64,000 nt of DNA from CAVPOO01 sp963707015 (GTDB lineage: Bacteria; Pseudomonadota; Gammaproteobacteria; Thiohalobacterales; Thiohalobacteraceae). Numbering within the stretch: position 1 is the stretch's first letter; the number at the start of each line of letters is the position of its first letter. The stretch is from the NCBI GenBank assembly GCA_963707015.1, contig CAVPOO010000004.1:62001-126000 (forward strand). Direction: 5' to 3'. Under the pieces are notes generated by a model. The model was given only the letters and a program-made list of their open reading frames with translations, did no database searches and had not been told where the DNA came from. Shown piece after piece: positions 8,513-17,501 of this stretch. Position numbers and translations under genes: made by a program.

Positions 8513-9901
8513 ATGCAGACGATTGGCGGCATCGCGACTCATGACAGACCCACCCGCCTCGGCTTCGTGCTCGGCGCTGCCCTGACGGCCCTGCTTGGCA
8601 CACTCGCAGGCGGGCCACTGCGCGCAGACGAGACCTGCATGTCGCCCTATATGGCGAAGATCGTGGGTCAGGAGGACTTCGTCTACGTCTGGACGCTCGG
8701 TGTGGAAGGCCTGGGCGATGCGCAGGACAAGCTGGTCACGATCGACGTGAACCCGAAGTCCGCTCAGTATGGCAAGGTCGTTCACGTTCTGTCTGTCGGC
8801 GGGCGCAACGAGGCGCACCACTCGGGCTTTACCGATGACCGGCGCTACCTGTGGGCCGCCGGGCTGGACACCAGCAGGATCTTCATCCTCGATGTCCATA
8901 CCGATCCCGCCAGGCCAAGGCTGCACAGGACCCTCACGGATTTCGTGGCAGACAGCGGGGGTGTGGTCGGGCCCCACACGACCTATGCCCTGCCGGGCCG
9001 CATGATGGTTACCGGACTGTCGAACAACAAGGATCACGGCGGACGTACGGCGCTGGTCGAGTACACCAATGAGGGCGACTACATCGCCACCCACTGGATG
9101 CCCACCGACGACAACCTGCAGGGCGCTGTCAAGACCGGCAGTTTTGCCGACGGCTATGGCTACGATGTGCGCGTCCTGCCGCGGCGCAATGTGATGGTGA
9201 CATCCTCGTTTACAGGCTGGTCCAACTACATGATGGACTTCGGCAAGATGCTCGCCGACGAAGCGGCGATGCAGCGCTTCGGCAACACGGTGGTCGTCTG
9301 GGATCTGCACACGCGCAAGCCGAAAAAGATCTTCGACGTTCCGGGCGCCCCCCTTGAAATCCGCTGTGCCTGGGGCTGGGACCACAATTACTGTTTCACG
9401 ACGACCGCGCTCACCTCCAAAATCTGGCTCATTCATGAGGACAGCGACGGCGCATGGCAGGCGCAGGCAGTGGCCGACATCGGAGATCCGGCCCAGGTAC
9501 CGCTGCCGGTCGACATCTCGATCAGCGCCGATGACCGGCTGCTGTGGGTCGATACCTTCATGGACGGCAAGACACGCCTGTTCGATGTCTCCAATCCCTT
9601 CAAACCCGTGCAGATTTATGAGAAGGTCATCGGCAAACAGATCAACATGGCGTCAGAGAGCTGGGACGGCAAGCGCATCTATTTCACCTCGTCGCTGCTG
9701 GCCAACTGGGACAAGAAGGACGCGGACAACGAGCAATACTTCAAGGCTTTCGCCTGGGACGGCAAGGAACTCAGCCCTCAGTTCGCGATCGATTTTGTGA
9801 AAGAAAAGCTCGGCCGCCCACACCAGATGCGCTTCGGCGCCTACGCGCTGTACGGCGAGCGGCAGGCGCCGGGCGGCAACCGGCTTGCGACCCTGCCTTA
9901 A
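8513..9901 (+). CDS. mtoX: Methanethiol oxidase / selenium-binding protein family (SBP56)
   Basis: 462 residues, started at the ATG at 8513 after AAGGAGG; the frame reads further upstream but without a ribosome site. An N-terminal signal peptide ends near LRADET. The mature part is full-length SBP56: CMSPYMAK near the N-terminus, GGRNEAHHSGFTDDRRYLWAAGLDTSRIFI, PHTTYALPGRMM, and the C-terminal HQMRFGAY. Bacterial periplasmic members oxidise methanethiol to formaldehyde, H2S and H2O2, and need copper. The known mtoX neighbourhood has SCO1/SenC and MauG genes; here the next gene, 48 bases on, carries both domains, which strongly supports this assignment over a generic selenium-binding protein. 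Confidence 0.88.
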   Translation: MQTIGGIATHDRPTRLGFVLGAALTALLGTLAGGPLRADETCMSPYMAKIVGQEDFVYVWTLGVEGLGDAQDKLVTIDVNPKSAQYGKVVHVLSVGGRNEAHHSGFTDDRRYLWAAGLDTSRIFILDVHTDPARPRLHRTLTDFVADSGGVVGPHTTYALPGRMMVTGLSNNKDHGGRTALVEYTNEGDYIATHWMPTDDNLQGAVKTGSFADGYGYDVRVLPRRNVMVTSSFTGWSNYMMDFGKMLADEAAMQRFGNTVVVWDLHTRKPKKIFDVPGAPLEIRCAWGWDHNYCFTTTALTSKIWLIHEDSDGAWQAQAVADIGDPAQVPLPVDISISADDRLLWVDTFMDGKTRLFDVSNPFKPVQIYEKVIGKQINMASESWDGKRIYFTSSLLANWDKKDADNEQYFKAFAWDGKELSPQFAIDFVKEKLGRPHQMRFGAYALYGERQAPGGNRLATLP

Positions 9902-9949
9902 CGCGCCTGGGGTGCGGGCACGCCTTTCGCGTTGCCGAGGGTGCTGCGG

Positions 9950-11878
9950 ATGCGATGCAAAACGCTGGCAGCGATGCTCTTTGTGGCGAGTGCCGCACCG
10001 GCCTTCGCCCTGACAGCGGCACTGCACGAACTCGAGGCGGATACGCCCGGGCAGGTGGTGTTACCCCCCGGCTATACCGAGCTCGCTTATGACCCCCCCG
10101 CCCCCGGCAGCTATAGCCTGCCGCCGCTGGGGCGGGCCGGCGACGGTAGGGTACTGAACACGGCCGGCGAGGCCCTGCAGCTCCACAGCCTGTACGGTGA
10201 CCGGCTCGTGCTGCTGAGTTTCATGTACACCCGCTGCAGCGATATCCATGGCTGTCCGCTGGCGACCACGGTCTTTTTCAAGATCCGGCAGGCACTGAAG
10301 AGCGAGCCGGAGCTTGCGGACCGGCTGCGCCTGATCAGCCTGAGTTTTGATCCCGCACACGACACGCCGGCGATCATGCGCCAGTACGCTACCGGCTTCC
10401 AGGGCGCCGGTCTCGACTGGCAGTTTCTCACCACCGCCTCGCAGGCCGAACTGGGTCCGATCCTCGCGGCCTACAATCAGTCCATCCAGCCGGAATACGA
10501 CGCCGCGGGCGAGCCGCTCGGCAGCATTGCCCATATCCTGCGTGTGTTCCTCATCGATCGCGGTAAACGCATTCGCAATATCTACAGCGTTTCCTTCCTG
10601 CACGCGGACGTGCTGATCAATGACCTCAAGACGCTGCTGCTCGAAGACGCGGTCCGCGTCGGGCCTGGCGATCCGCCAGCCGCTCGTACGCCGGGGGCCC
10701 GGCGCGTACAAGGCCCCGGGGACGACAAGGCGGGCTATGAAGACCCCGGCTACGTGACACACTCGGTCAGTCTCGGCGAACGCACGGGGGAAGACACCGA
10801 CCTGCTGCGGCTGCTGGAATCGCCGCCACTCGGCCTGCCGCCGGTGCCCGTCCCGCGGGACAATCCCGCCACCCGCGCGAAGATCGAACTGGGCCGCAAG
10901 CTCTTTTATGACCGACGCCTGTCACTCAACCGCACCTTTTCCTGCGCCATGTGCCACATCCCCGAACAGGGTTTCACCAGCAACGAGATGGCAACGGCCG
11001 TCGGTATCGAGGGTCGCAGCGTGCGCCGCAACGCCCCCACCCTGTATAACACCGCCTACCTGACGCGGCTTTTCCACGACGGGCGGGAATACAGCCTGGA
11101 GCAACAGATCTGGGGACCCCTGCTGGCCGCCAATGAAATGGGCAACCCGTCGGTCGGGGCTGTCATCGCAACGCTGCGCCGTCTTCCCGACTACCAGGGG
11201 CGGTTCGAAGCGGCCTTTGCCGGCCGGGGCCCGGGCATGGAGACCCTCGGCATGGCGCTTGCCAATTATGAACGTGCGCTGGTGTCGGCCAGTTCACCCT
11301 TTGATCGCTGGTATTTCGGCAGGCAGGATGACGCGCTCAGTGCAACGGCCCGGCGCGGCTTCGACCTGTTTGCGGGCGACGCCGGCTGTATCGCGTGCCA
11401 CACCATCGCTGAAGACCATGCGCTTTTCACGGACAACAGCCTGCACAACACCGGCATCGGTTACGCCGAATCCATGGCCCCCGAGCCCGCGGCACGCCAG
11501 GTAACGCTCGCCCCGGGTGTGCGGGTCAGGGTCGCACCTGAGCTGATCGGACCTGTGTCCGGCCCCAGACAGAGTGATCTGGGTCTCTACGAGATCACGC
11601 AGGACCCCGACGACCGCTGGAAGTACCGAACGCCCTCCCTGCGTAATGTCGCGCTGACGGCCCCCTATATGCACAACGGCTCGCTCGCCACCCTGAGGGA
11701 TGTGCTGGACTTCTACCGCCGCGGCGGTCATCCAAACGCCCTGCTCGACCCCCGCATTCACCCGCTCGATTTAACGGACGGGGACATGGACGATCTGCTG
11801 GCCTTTCTCAACGCACTCACGGGCGACAACATCGACACGCTGGTCTCGGACGCCTTTGCCGCCCCCATCGGGAACTGA
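9950..11878 (+). CDS. SCO1/SenC copper chaperone fused to MauG-like dihaem cytochrome c peroxidase
   Basis: About 642 residues from the ATG at 9950 (in-frame GTG 9941 and TTG 9932 are alternatives), with a signal peptide ending near APAFA. Residue numbers below count from TTG 9932. A SCO/thioredoxin-like domain (about 65-240) has LLSFMYTRCSDIHGCPL with Cys102 and Cys108, and His201. The usual SCO motif is CXXXC, whereas here the spacing is CX5C. A linker leads to a BCCP/MauG domain (about 290-640) with two haem sites, CAMCH (338-342) and CIACH (486-490), and the conserved RNAPTLYNTAYLTRLFHDGR block. Expected role: periplasmic copper delivery and cofactor or tryptophan maturation, or disposal of H2O2, for the mtoX product encoded just upstream. 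Confidence 0.88.
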   Translation: MRCKTLAAMLFVASAAPAFALTAALHELEADTPGQVVLPPGYTELAYDPPAPGSYSLPPLGRAGDGRVLNTAGEALQLHSLYGDRLVLLSFMYTRCSDIHGCPLATTVFFKIRQALKSEPELADRLRLISLSFDPAHDTPAIMRQYATGFQGAGLDWQFLTTASQAELGPILAAYNQSIQPEYDAAGEPLGSIAHILRVFLIDRGKRIRNIYSVSFLHADVLINDLKTLLLEDAVRVGPGDPPAARTPGARRVQGPGDDKAGYEDPGYVTHSVSLGERTGEDTDLLRLLESPPLGLPPVPVPRDNPATRAKIELGRKLFYDRRLSLNRTFSCAMCHIPEQGFTSNEMATAVGIEGRSVRRNAPTLYNTAYLTRLFHDGREYSLEQQIWGPLLAANEMGNPSVGAVIATLRRLPDYQGRFEAAFAGRGPGMETLGMALANYERALVSASSPFDRWYFGRQDDALSATARRGFDLFAGDAGCIACHTIAEDHALFTDNSLHNTGIGYAESMAPEPAARQVTLAPGVRVRVAPELIGPVSGPRQSDLGLYEITQDPDDRWKYRTPSLRNVALTAPYMHNGSLATLRDVLDFYRRGGHPNALLDPRIHPLDLTDGDMDDLLAFLNALTGDNIDTLVSDAFAAPIGN

Positions 11879-11924
11879 CGGGGCGGCAAACCTTGGCGGC
11901 CCTGCTGGAGGCGAACCCCGCCTA

Positions 11925-12467
11925 TCAGTAGACCGGATTGACCGCAACCCTGACCCGGATCCTGTCACCGGGATCGTGATCCGTGCGTGTCGTGAAGGTT
12001 TCGCCCTTGTAGCGATAGGTCACGCGATACCCCTCGATACGCTCCTCTTCATGGTAGTCGGCCACCTGCGTGCAGCGGGTCCGGGTCGTCATGTAGTAAC
12101 CACTGTCCTGGCGACGCTGACTGTAGATATCGCGCCCGATTGAGCCGCCCAGCAACGCACCGGCCGCCGTGCCCCAGTCCCGGTGGGCACGCACCACCCG
12201 GCGCCCGAGCACGCCGCCGATGATGCCGCCCACGATCGTCGGCGTCCCTGATGTGTACCCGGCCTGGCGGACCGGCACCTGTTCGTCCCAGCACTCCTCG
12301 CGCGGCGTCGAGACGCGCACATAGTTGACGATCGGTTCCACGTCGACAACCGTGGCATAGTCGACAAACCCCGGCTGCGAGGCATGCCGGCTGTGGTCCG
12401 CGCTTGCCACGGGTGCTGCCGCGAGTGCCGAAACCAGAATTCCGAGTCTGTACCAGTTCTGTTTCAT
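11925..12467 (-). CDS. Glycine-zipper 2TM-domain surface protein (17 kDa antigen-like)
   Basis: 180 residues from the ATG at 12467 (AGAGGA upstream). A signal peptide (MKQNWYRLGILVSALAAAPVASA) precedes a polar region and then a glycine zipper, GGIIGGVLGRRVVRAHRDWGTAAGALLGGSIGRDI (two short helices with G-xxx-G spacing), followed by a beta-rich tail with CTQVADYHEEERIEGYRVTYRYKGE. This is the common proteobacterial glycine-zipper 2TM family of outer-membrane or periplasmic proteins with no assigned biochemical role. It has no lipobox Cys at the signal cleavage site. Monocistronic and convergent with the SCO-MauG gene. Confidence 0.8.
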   Translation of the reverse strand: MKQNWYRLGILVSALAAAPVASADHSRHASQPGFVDYATVVDVEPIVNYVRVSTPREECWDEQVPVRQAGYTSGTPTIVGGIIGGVLGRRVVRAHRDWGTAAGALLGGSIGRDIYSQRRQDSGYYMTTRTRCTQVADYHEEERIEGYRVTYRYKGETFTTRTDHDPGDRIRVRVAVNPVY

Positions 12468-12682
12468 GTCTGCATCCTCTGTGTCTGTGCAACGGATTTG
12501 CATCGGATCATGCGGGGCTGACACCCGCAGCTCTGTTTCTCATGAATACAGATTACGCAGACAAGATGAACTGGACCTGAAAATGCGAGGCCGCAGCCTC
12601 ACCCCCGGTGTGCGCGGGCCAGGCGCTCAGGCGGCAAAAGTGGCCTGTTCGGGGCAAATCACGGGGTGCACAAAGGCCTCGA

Positions 12683-14047
12683 TCAGAGTAAGCCGTGCAG
12701 TGTGTCGCGTACGTGCGCCGTTATCCCTGCCAGGCGCTGCCTGTGTTCCGGCGGCAGACGTTCCAGGGCCTGCACGCGCGCGGCGTAGTCTGCGGTCACC
12801 GCCATCAACTCGGACAGGATAGCGGCCATCTCATTCCTGCGCAGACCCAGGCTGTGGCCGAAGTTCAGGCAGGCATCCGGCAGCCTGACGCCGGTATCGC
12901 CTGCGCCGGCAGGTTCGCCGTAGCGGCCGAAGGGCACGGCGGTGAGGATATTGTGCAGGCTGTAGGCCCGCATGGGCGTGGGATCGTAGACCGGTGAGAA
13001 GCGGGCCGTGTCGCCGGCGCCCAGCACCGAGAGGTTCTCCAGGTGAAGATCGCCATTGCCGGTCAACAGCGCCAGGATCAGGCGGCGATACAGATGCTGC
13101 TTGGCCGCGCGCGCGTCGGCGACCAGCGCAACCGCCGGGGTATCGATGGCCTTGCCGAGGCGATCGAGGGAGCCATCGTAGTGGGAGACGATGTCACGCG
13201 CACCGGATGACAGGATCGAAAACCAGCTCTCCAGGGGCAGCGGGGTGCCCTGCGCGTCACGGTCAAAGCGCTCGATGGCCAACGCCGGCAGTTCGGCGAC
13301 CTCGCCGGTCCAGTACCGCGGCACCTCGAACCCGGCCTCTTTGTGTATGTCCAGGGCCAGCGCCTCCAGCTCGACGAGGCCCGGGTAAGTCTGGCTGCGC
13401 TCGATTTTCAACACCACGTCGATCCGGCCCGGCTGATAGCCACGGGTGGGCAGGGCGACCTCACCGGTCCAGCCGGTGTCGGGAATCGACAGCAGCAGCT
13501 TGGGAACGGCGCCGCCCACCGAGGGCGTGGGCCCGAGCGCCTGCAACAGCGCGGTGGCGTCGGCATCCAGCCAGGCAAGCAGTTCCCTGAGTGTGTTCCC
13601 GACGGTCTGGCCGATGGGCGCCAGGGGCGTCGGCGCCGCGCGGCCATACCAGGCCTCGGCGTGGGCATCGGTCTCGAAGACATCGACGTGCCCGATTCCA
13701 CCGTGTCCCGCGATCATGAGAATCGCCCAGTCCTCGTCGAAACCGGTCCTGGGCGTGGCACCCTGCGCGCGCAGATAGGACAACAGCAGTTTGCGCTGGA
13801 AGTTCGCTTCACCGCGTGGCGGGATGAGCGCCGCGAGGCGCGGGTGGATGGCGTTCGGACGCCGGTAGACGATGGGTGTTTCGTTGAAAACCCCGGGTGG
13901 ATAGACCAGGCTGAGACCGGGGAGGCCGGTCTCGACGAACGCGGCGGTATAACGGAACCGCGCCTCCTCCTCGGTCACATAGAGGTTACCCATCTTGACG
14001 GGTGCCCCGCCGGCGCGGGTCCAGATCACGGCCTGGTAATCGCGCAT
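12683..14047 (-). CDS. hipA: HipA-family serine/threonine kinase toxin
   Basis: 454 residues. Typical HipA layout: the glycine-rich loop PSVGGAVPKLLL, the ATP-binding Lys in VVLKIE, the ALDIHKEAGFEVP block, AIERFDRD, the catalytic loop LTGNGDLHLENLSVL (equivalent to the family N-x-D-x-H-x-K-N motif, here with Glu before Asn) and the metal-binding SPVYDPTP. HipA kinases phosphorylate glutamyl-tRNA synthetase or other targets and arrest translation, giving persistence. Full length with an intact active site, so presumably active. The start overlaps the antitoxin stop by one base (TGATG), the usual coupling in such modules. Confidence 0.9.
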   Translation of the reverse strand: MRDYQAVIWTRAGGAPVKMGNLYVTEEEARFRYTAAFVETGLPGLSLVYPPGVFNETPIVYRRPNAIHPRLAALIPPRGEANFQRKLLLSYLRAQGATPRTGFDEDWAILMIAGHGGIGHVDVFETDAHAEAWYGRAAPTPLAPIGQTVGNTLRELLAWLDADATALLQALGPTPSVGGAVPKLLLSIPDTGWTGEVALPTRGYQPGRIDVVLKIERSQTYPGLVELEALALDIHKEAGFEVPRYWTGEVAELPALAIERFDRDAQGTPLPLESWFSILSSGARDIVSHYDGSLDRLGKAIDTPAVALVADARAAKQHLYRRLILALLTGNGDLHLENLSVLGAGDTARFSPVYDPTPMRAYSLHNILTAVPFGRYGEPAGAGDTGVRLPDACLNFGHSLGLRRNEMAAILSELMAVTADYAARVQALERLPPEHRQRLAGITAHVRDTLHGLL

Positions 14048-14292
14048 CAGAACAGGGTGCCCCGCTCAACATCGGCGATGAAATTGTCGTCGGCCACCAG
14101 CGTGAGGCGCAGGCCGACGGCGGCCGCCAGCCGGTTCAACGTGGCCAGTGAGGCATCATCCTGGGTCTTCATGCGCGAGAGCGTGCCGGCCGACAGCCCC
14201 GCCCGCCGGGCGAGCGTCTGCTGGTTCAGGCCCTGGGCCTTCGCCGCACGCAGGATTTCATCCAGGAGTTGTGGGACACCGGATTCAGACAT
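14047..14292 (-). CDS. hipB: HipB-like antitoxin (Xre-family HTH)
   Basis: 81 residues. An N-terminal helix precedes the helix-turn-helix NQQTLARRAGLSAGTLSRMKTQDDASLATLNRLAAAVGLRL, a canonical Xre/Cro fold with a short beta-strand tail (LTLVADDNFIADV). In hipBA modules this protein binds HipA and represses the operon. Its 5' flank contains two perfect-arm ATTGCG-N6-CGCAAT sites plus half sites, which are the probable autoregulatory operators. One-base overlap with hipA downstream. Confidence 0.88.
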   Translation of the reverse strand: MSESGVPQLLDEILRAAKAQGLNQQTLARRAGLSAGTLSRMKTQDDASLATLNRLAAAVGLRLTLVADDNFIADVERGTLF

Positions 14293-14311
14293 GGTTTCTC
14301 CAGAACATCAC

Positions 14312-14403
14312 GTATAGCGCAATTTTATTCTAATTATGCTGATTATTGCGCTACACCGCAATGTTTATCCAGAACAAATATTGCGTTATAGCGCAATATT
14401 GCG
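14312..14403. promoter_or_regulatory. HipB operator cluster in the hipBA promoter
   Basis: Two inverted repeats with identical arms: ATTGCG-CTACAC-CGCAAT at 14345-14362 and ATTGCG-TTATAG-CGCAAT at 14380-14397, 35 bases apart start to start. Additional half sites CGCAAT at 14318-14323 and ATTGCG at 14398-14403 and about 14420 flank them. The block is AT-rich relative to its surroundings and sits immediately upstream of hipB, so autoregulatory binding by HipB is the natural reading. This sequence differs from the TATCC-N8-GGATA operators of E. coli. Confidence 0.75.
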
Positions 14404-14537
14404 TCAATCCTACCATGTTATTGCGTCGGGTGCTAAATAACGTCAGGACACCACTCTCTGAGGACGGGGCACCCATCCCGGCCGATGCGCTGGCGAGCCT
14501 GCCGGATCCGGGGCGCCCTGGCAGCTGAAGGCAGCCG

Positions 14538-16655
14538 CTACAGCCCCGCCAGCACGCAGCGCAGGATGCCGTAATCGTATTTTTTATCCAGCGTCTCGTA
14601 GGCGGGTTTCAGCCGGCCCTCTTTGGTGGCATCCAGCATCTCCAGGGTGTTGACGATCTCCGCATACTGCGCGTCGTCCAGCGCCAGGAGCTCGCGCGGG
14701 TTCAGCAGCCCGGCCTCGGCGGCTTCGGCGAAGTGGGTATAGATGGTGGAGGGCTTGAGTTCGCGCTCGCGGGCGATGGCGGCCACGTCCTTGCCCTGCA
14801 GGTGCAGGGCAAGGGTTTCGTTGACCGTGTCGCTGAGCGGATTGTCGAGCAGCGCCGGCAGAGGATGCCTGGCCACCTCGGCGAGAAACCGCTGGCCGTA
14901 GCGTTTGAGCTTCTGTTCGCCGACACCGGAGATGTAACGCAACTGCTCGAGCGCCGCCGGGCGGGTGCGCGCCATCTCCTGCAGGGTGGTATCGTGAAAA
15001 ATCACATAGGGCGGCACACCCTGTTCCTCGGCCAGTTCGCGGCGCAAGGCCCGCAGCGCCTCGAACAGCGGCGCATCGCAGGGACGCATGGCCGGCGCCT
15101 TGCGAGCCGATTTGTCTTTCGCTTTGTCGGGCTTTGCCAGGGTGCGCAAATCGAGGTGCACCTCGCCGCGCAGCAGCCCGCGACAGCGCTCCGTGAGCTT
15201 GAGGGCGCCATAGCCCTCCATGTCGACATCGAGATAGCCCTGGGCAATCAGCTGACGGAAGATGCTGCGCCACTCGGCTGCGCTGTATTCGGCACCGATA
15301 CCGAAGGTGCTGAGCTGGTCATGCCGGTTGTGGCGGATACGCGCATCGTCCTTGCCGGTCAGCAGATCGACGATGTAGTTGACGCCGAAACGCTGACCGC
15401 TGCGGTAAACACAGGAAAGTGCCTTTTGCGCAGCTACCGTGCCATCCCAGGTCTGTGGTGGCCGGGTGCAGTTGTCACAGTTACCACAGGGCTCAGCCAG
15501 GGTCTCGTCGAAATAGGCGAGCAGCGCCTGACGGCGGCAGGTCGTGAGCTCACACAGACCCAGCATCGCCTCCAGCTTCTGGTGGGCCACCTGCTTGAAC
15601 CGTTCGTTGGCGTCGCCGCCCTGCACCATCTGTCGCAGGGTGATGACATCCTGCAGGCCGTAGGCCATCCAGGCGTTGGCGGGTTCACCGTCGCGCCCGG
15701 CGCGACCGGTCTCCTGGTAGTAGGCCTCGACACTCTTGGGCAGGTTGAGATGCGCCACAAAGCGCACATCAGGCTTGTCGATGCCCATGCCGAAGGCAAT
15801 GGTCGCGACGATAATCAGCCCGTCCTCGCGCAGAAAGCGCTCCTGATGCACGCGGCGGGTCGCGTCCGGCAGGCCGGCATGATAGGGCAATGCCTCCCGG
15901 CCCTTCGCCTGCAGCCAGGCCGCCACCGTGTCCACCTTCTTGCGTGACAGACAGTAGACGATGCCGGCATCGCGCGGATGGTCACGCTCGATGAAACGCC
16001 ACAACTGCTCACGGGCATTCTGGCCCTCACTCAGCGCGTAGTGGATGTTCGGCCGGTCAAAGCTGTTGATGAAGACCGCCGCTTCGCGCAGGTTGAGCTG
16101 CTCGATGATCTCGGCGCGGGTGCGCCGATCGGCCGTGGCCGTCAAGGCGATGCGCGGAACACCAGGATAACGTTCGTGCAACACGAACAGTTGTTGATAC
16201 TCGCGGCGGAAATCATGCCCCCACTGGGACACGCAGTGAGCCTCGTCTATCGCGAACAGCGCGATCCGCGCCCGATCCAGCAGGCCCAGCATGCGCGCGG
16301 TCAGCAGCCGTTCCGGGGCAACGTAGAGAAGATCCAGCTCACCCGCGAGCAGCGCGGCCTCGATTCGCTGCTGAGCAACACCATCCAGCGTCGAGTTGAG
16401 GAAGGCGGCGCGGATACCCAGCTGGGTCAAGGCATCCACCTGATCCTGCATCAGGGCAATCAACGGCGAGACGACGATGCCGACACCCTCGCGCACCAGG
16501 GCCGGAATCTGATAACACAGCGACTTGCCTCCACCCGTCGGCATCAGCGTCAGGACATCGCGGCCCTCCAGCAGGGACCGGATGATGTCCGCCTGATGGT
16601 GGCGGAACGCACTGAAGCCGAAAGTCGTTTCGAGGAAATGCCGGGCCCGCTCCAT
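14538..16655 (-). CDS. recQ: ATP-dependent DNA helicase RecQ
   Basis: 705 residues from the ATG at 16655; an in-frame extension to 16790 has no RecQ similarity. Helicase motif I MPTGGGKSLCYQIPA (about 39-53), motif II AIDEAHCVSQWGHDFRREY with the RecQ-specific aromatic loop, motif VI ETGRAGRDG, a zinc-binding set (CELTTCRRQALLAYF...CGNCDNC), a winged-helix RQC domain, and an HRDC domain (FEALRALRRELAEEQGVPPYVIFHDTTLQEMA). A longer C-terminal tail carries a helix-turn-helix-like block (LKPSTIYTHFAEAAEAG) common in proteobacterial RecQ. It acts in recombination and fork repair. Monocistronic. Confidence 0.95.
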   Translation of the reverse strand: MERARHFLETTFGFSAFRHHQADIIRSLLEGRDVLTLMPTGGGKSLCYQIPALVREGVGIVVSPLIALMQDQVDALTQLGIRAAFLNSTLDGVAQQRIEAALLAGELDLLYVAPERLLTARMLGLLDRARIALFAIDEAHCVSQWGHDFRREYQQLFVLHERYPGVPRIALTATADRRTRAEIIEQLNLREAAVFINSFDRPNIHYALSEGQNAREQLWRFIERDHPRDAGIVYCLSRKKVDTVAAWLQAKGREALPYHAGLPDATRRVHQERFLREDGLIIVATIAFGMGIDKPDVRFVAHLNLPKSVEAYYQETGRAGRDGEPANAWMAYGLQDVITLRQMVQGGDANERFKQVAHQKLEAMLGLCELTTCRRQALLAYFDETLAEPCGNCDNCTRPPQTWDGTVAAQKALSCVYRSGQRFGVNYIVDLLTGKDDARIRHNRHDQLSTFGIGAEYSAAEWRSIFRQLIAQGYLDVDMEGYGALKLTERCRGLLRGEVHLDLRTLAKPDKAKDKSARKAPAMRPCDAPLFEALRALRRELAEEQGVPPYVIFHDTTLQEMARTRPAALEQLRYISGVGEQKLKRYGQRFLAEVARHPLPALLDNPLSDTVNETLALHLQGKDVAAIARERELKPSTIYTHFAEAAEAGLLNPRELLALDDAQYAEIVNTLEMLDATKEGRLKPAYETLDKKYDYGILRCVLAGL

Positions 16656-16928
16656 CTCTGTAATTCCTGTAATCCCTGAGGGCGTCTTGACAGCCCTCTC
16701 TGCCGACCAGCATACAGGGTGAATTATTCCGAGTTCGCGCGGCGCATACAATGGCTCGCGCCCACTCCGGCGGCGGCGTTCCGCCGACACCAGCCCCCGC
16801 CTTTTACCAGACGCCGCTCATTGACACACGGTGCGAGCACACATTAGTATATTAACATACGCTTGATACAAGAGACGGTTGCTGGTGATATCAAAAATCA
16901 CCGCAGTCGGAAGAGACAGGAGGTAGCC

Positions 16929-17105
16929 ATGACAAATCTTGTCGAGCAACTCCGCCTGCTGGAACGGGCCAGAGAGGACATCCATTTTGCAAAAATTGAT
17001 CGCGAACTGATCGCGGCCCTCCACGCGCGAGCACGAGAGCCCGCCGGAAACCGTGGCCAAAAGACCGACAAACCAGCACCGACACCAGCCGCCGGCCCTG
17101 AACGC

Positions 17106-17108
<3 letters not shown>
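16929..17108 (+). CDS. Small hypothetical protein (59 aa)
   Basis: Starts at the ATG at 16929, five bases after GGAGG (16919-16923), an unusually good ribosome site. The N-terminal half (MTNLVEQLRLLERAREDIHFAKIDRELIAALHAR) predicts as two amphipathic helices; the C-terminal half is polar with Lys/Pro/Ala and probably disordered. I do not recognise a family. The TGA stop is followed at once by the first minisatellite, which begins with the same TGACTCCTG word. A promoter-like AT-rich stretch lies at about 16844-16870. Confidence 0.6.
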
Positions 17109-17350
<242 letters not shown>

Positions 17351-17501
17351 CCTGCCTTCTCGATCCTGATAAACCCCCCTTCCATCCAATGGCCAACGCC
17401 CCTTGTTAGCAGTACGATAGGCCTATCCTCGGACGCCCGCGACACGCCCTGTGCCCGCTGAGGCAGGGGCAGCGAACGGCGACATCGGTATGGAGAGGCT
17501 T

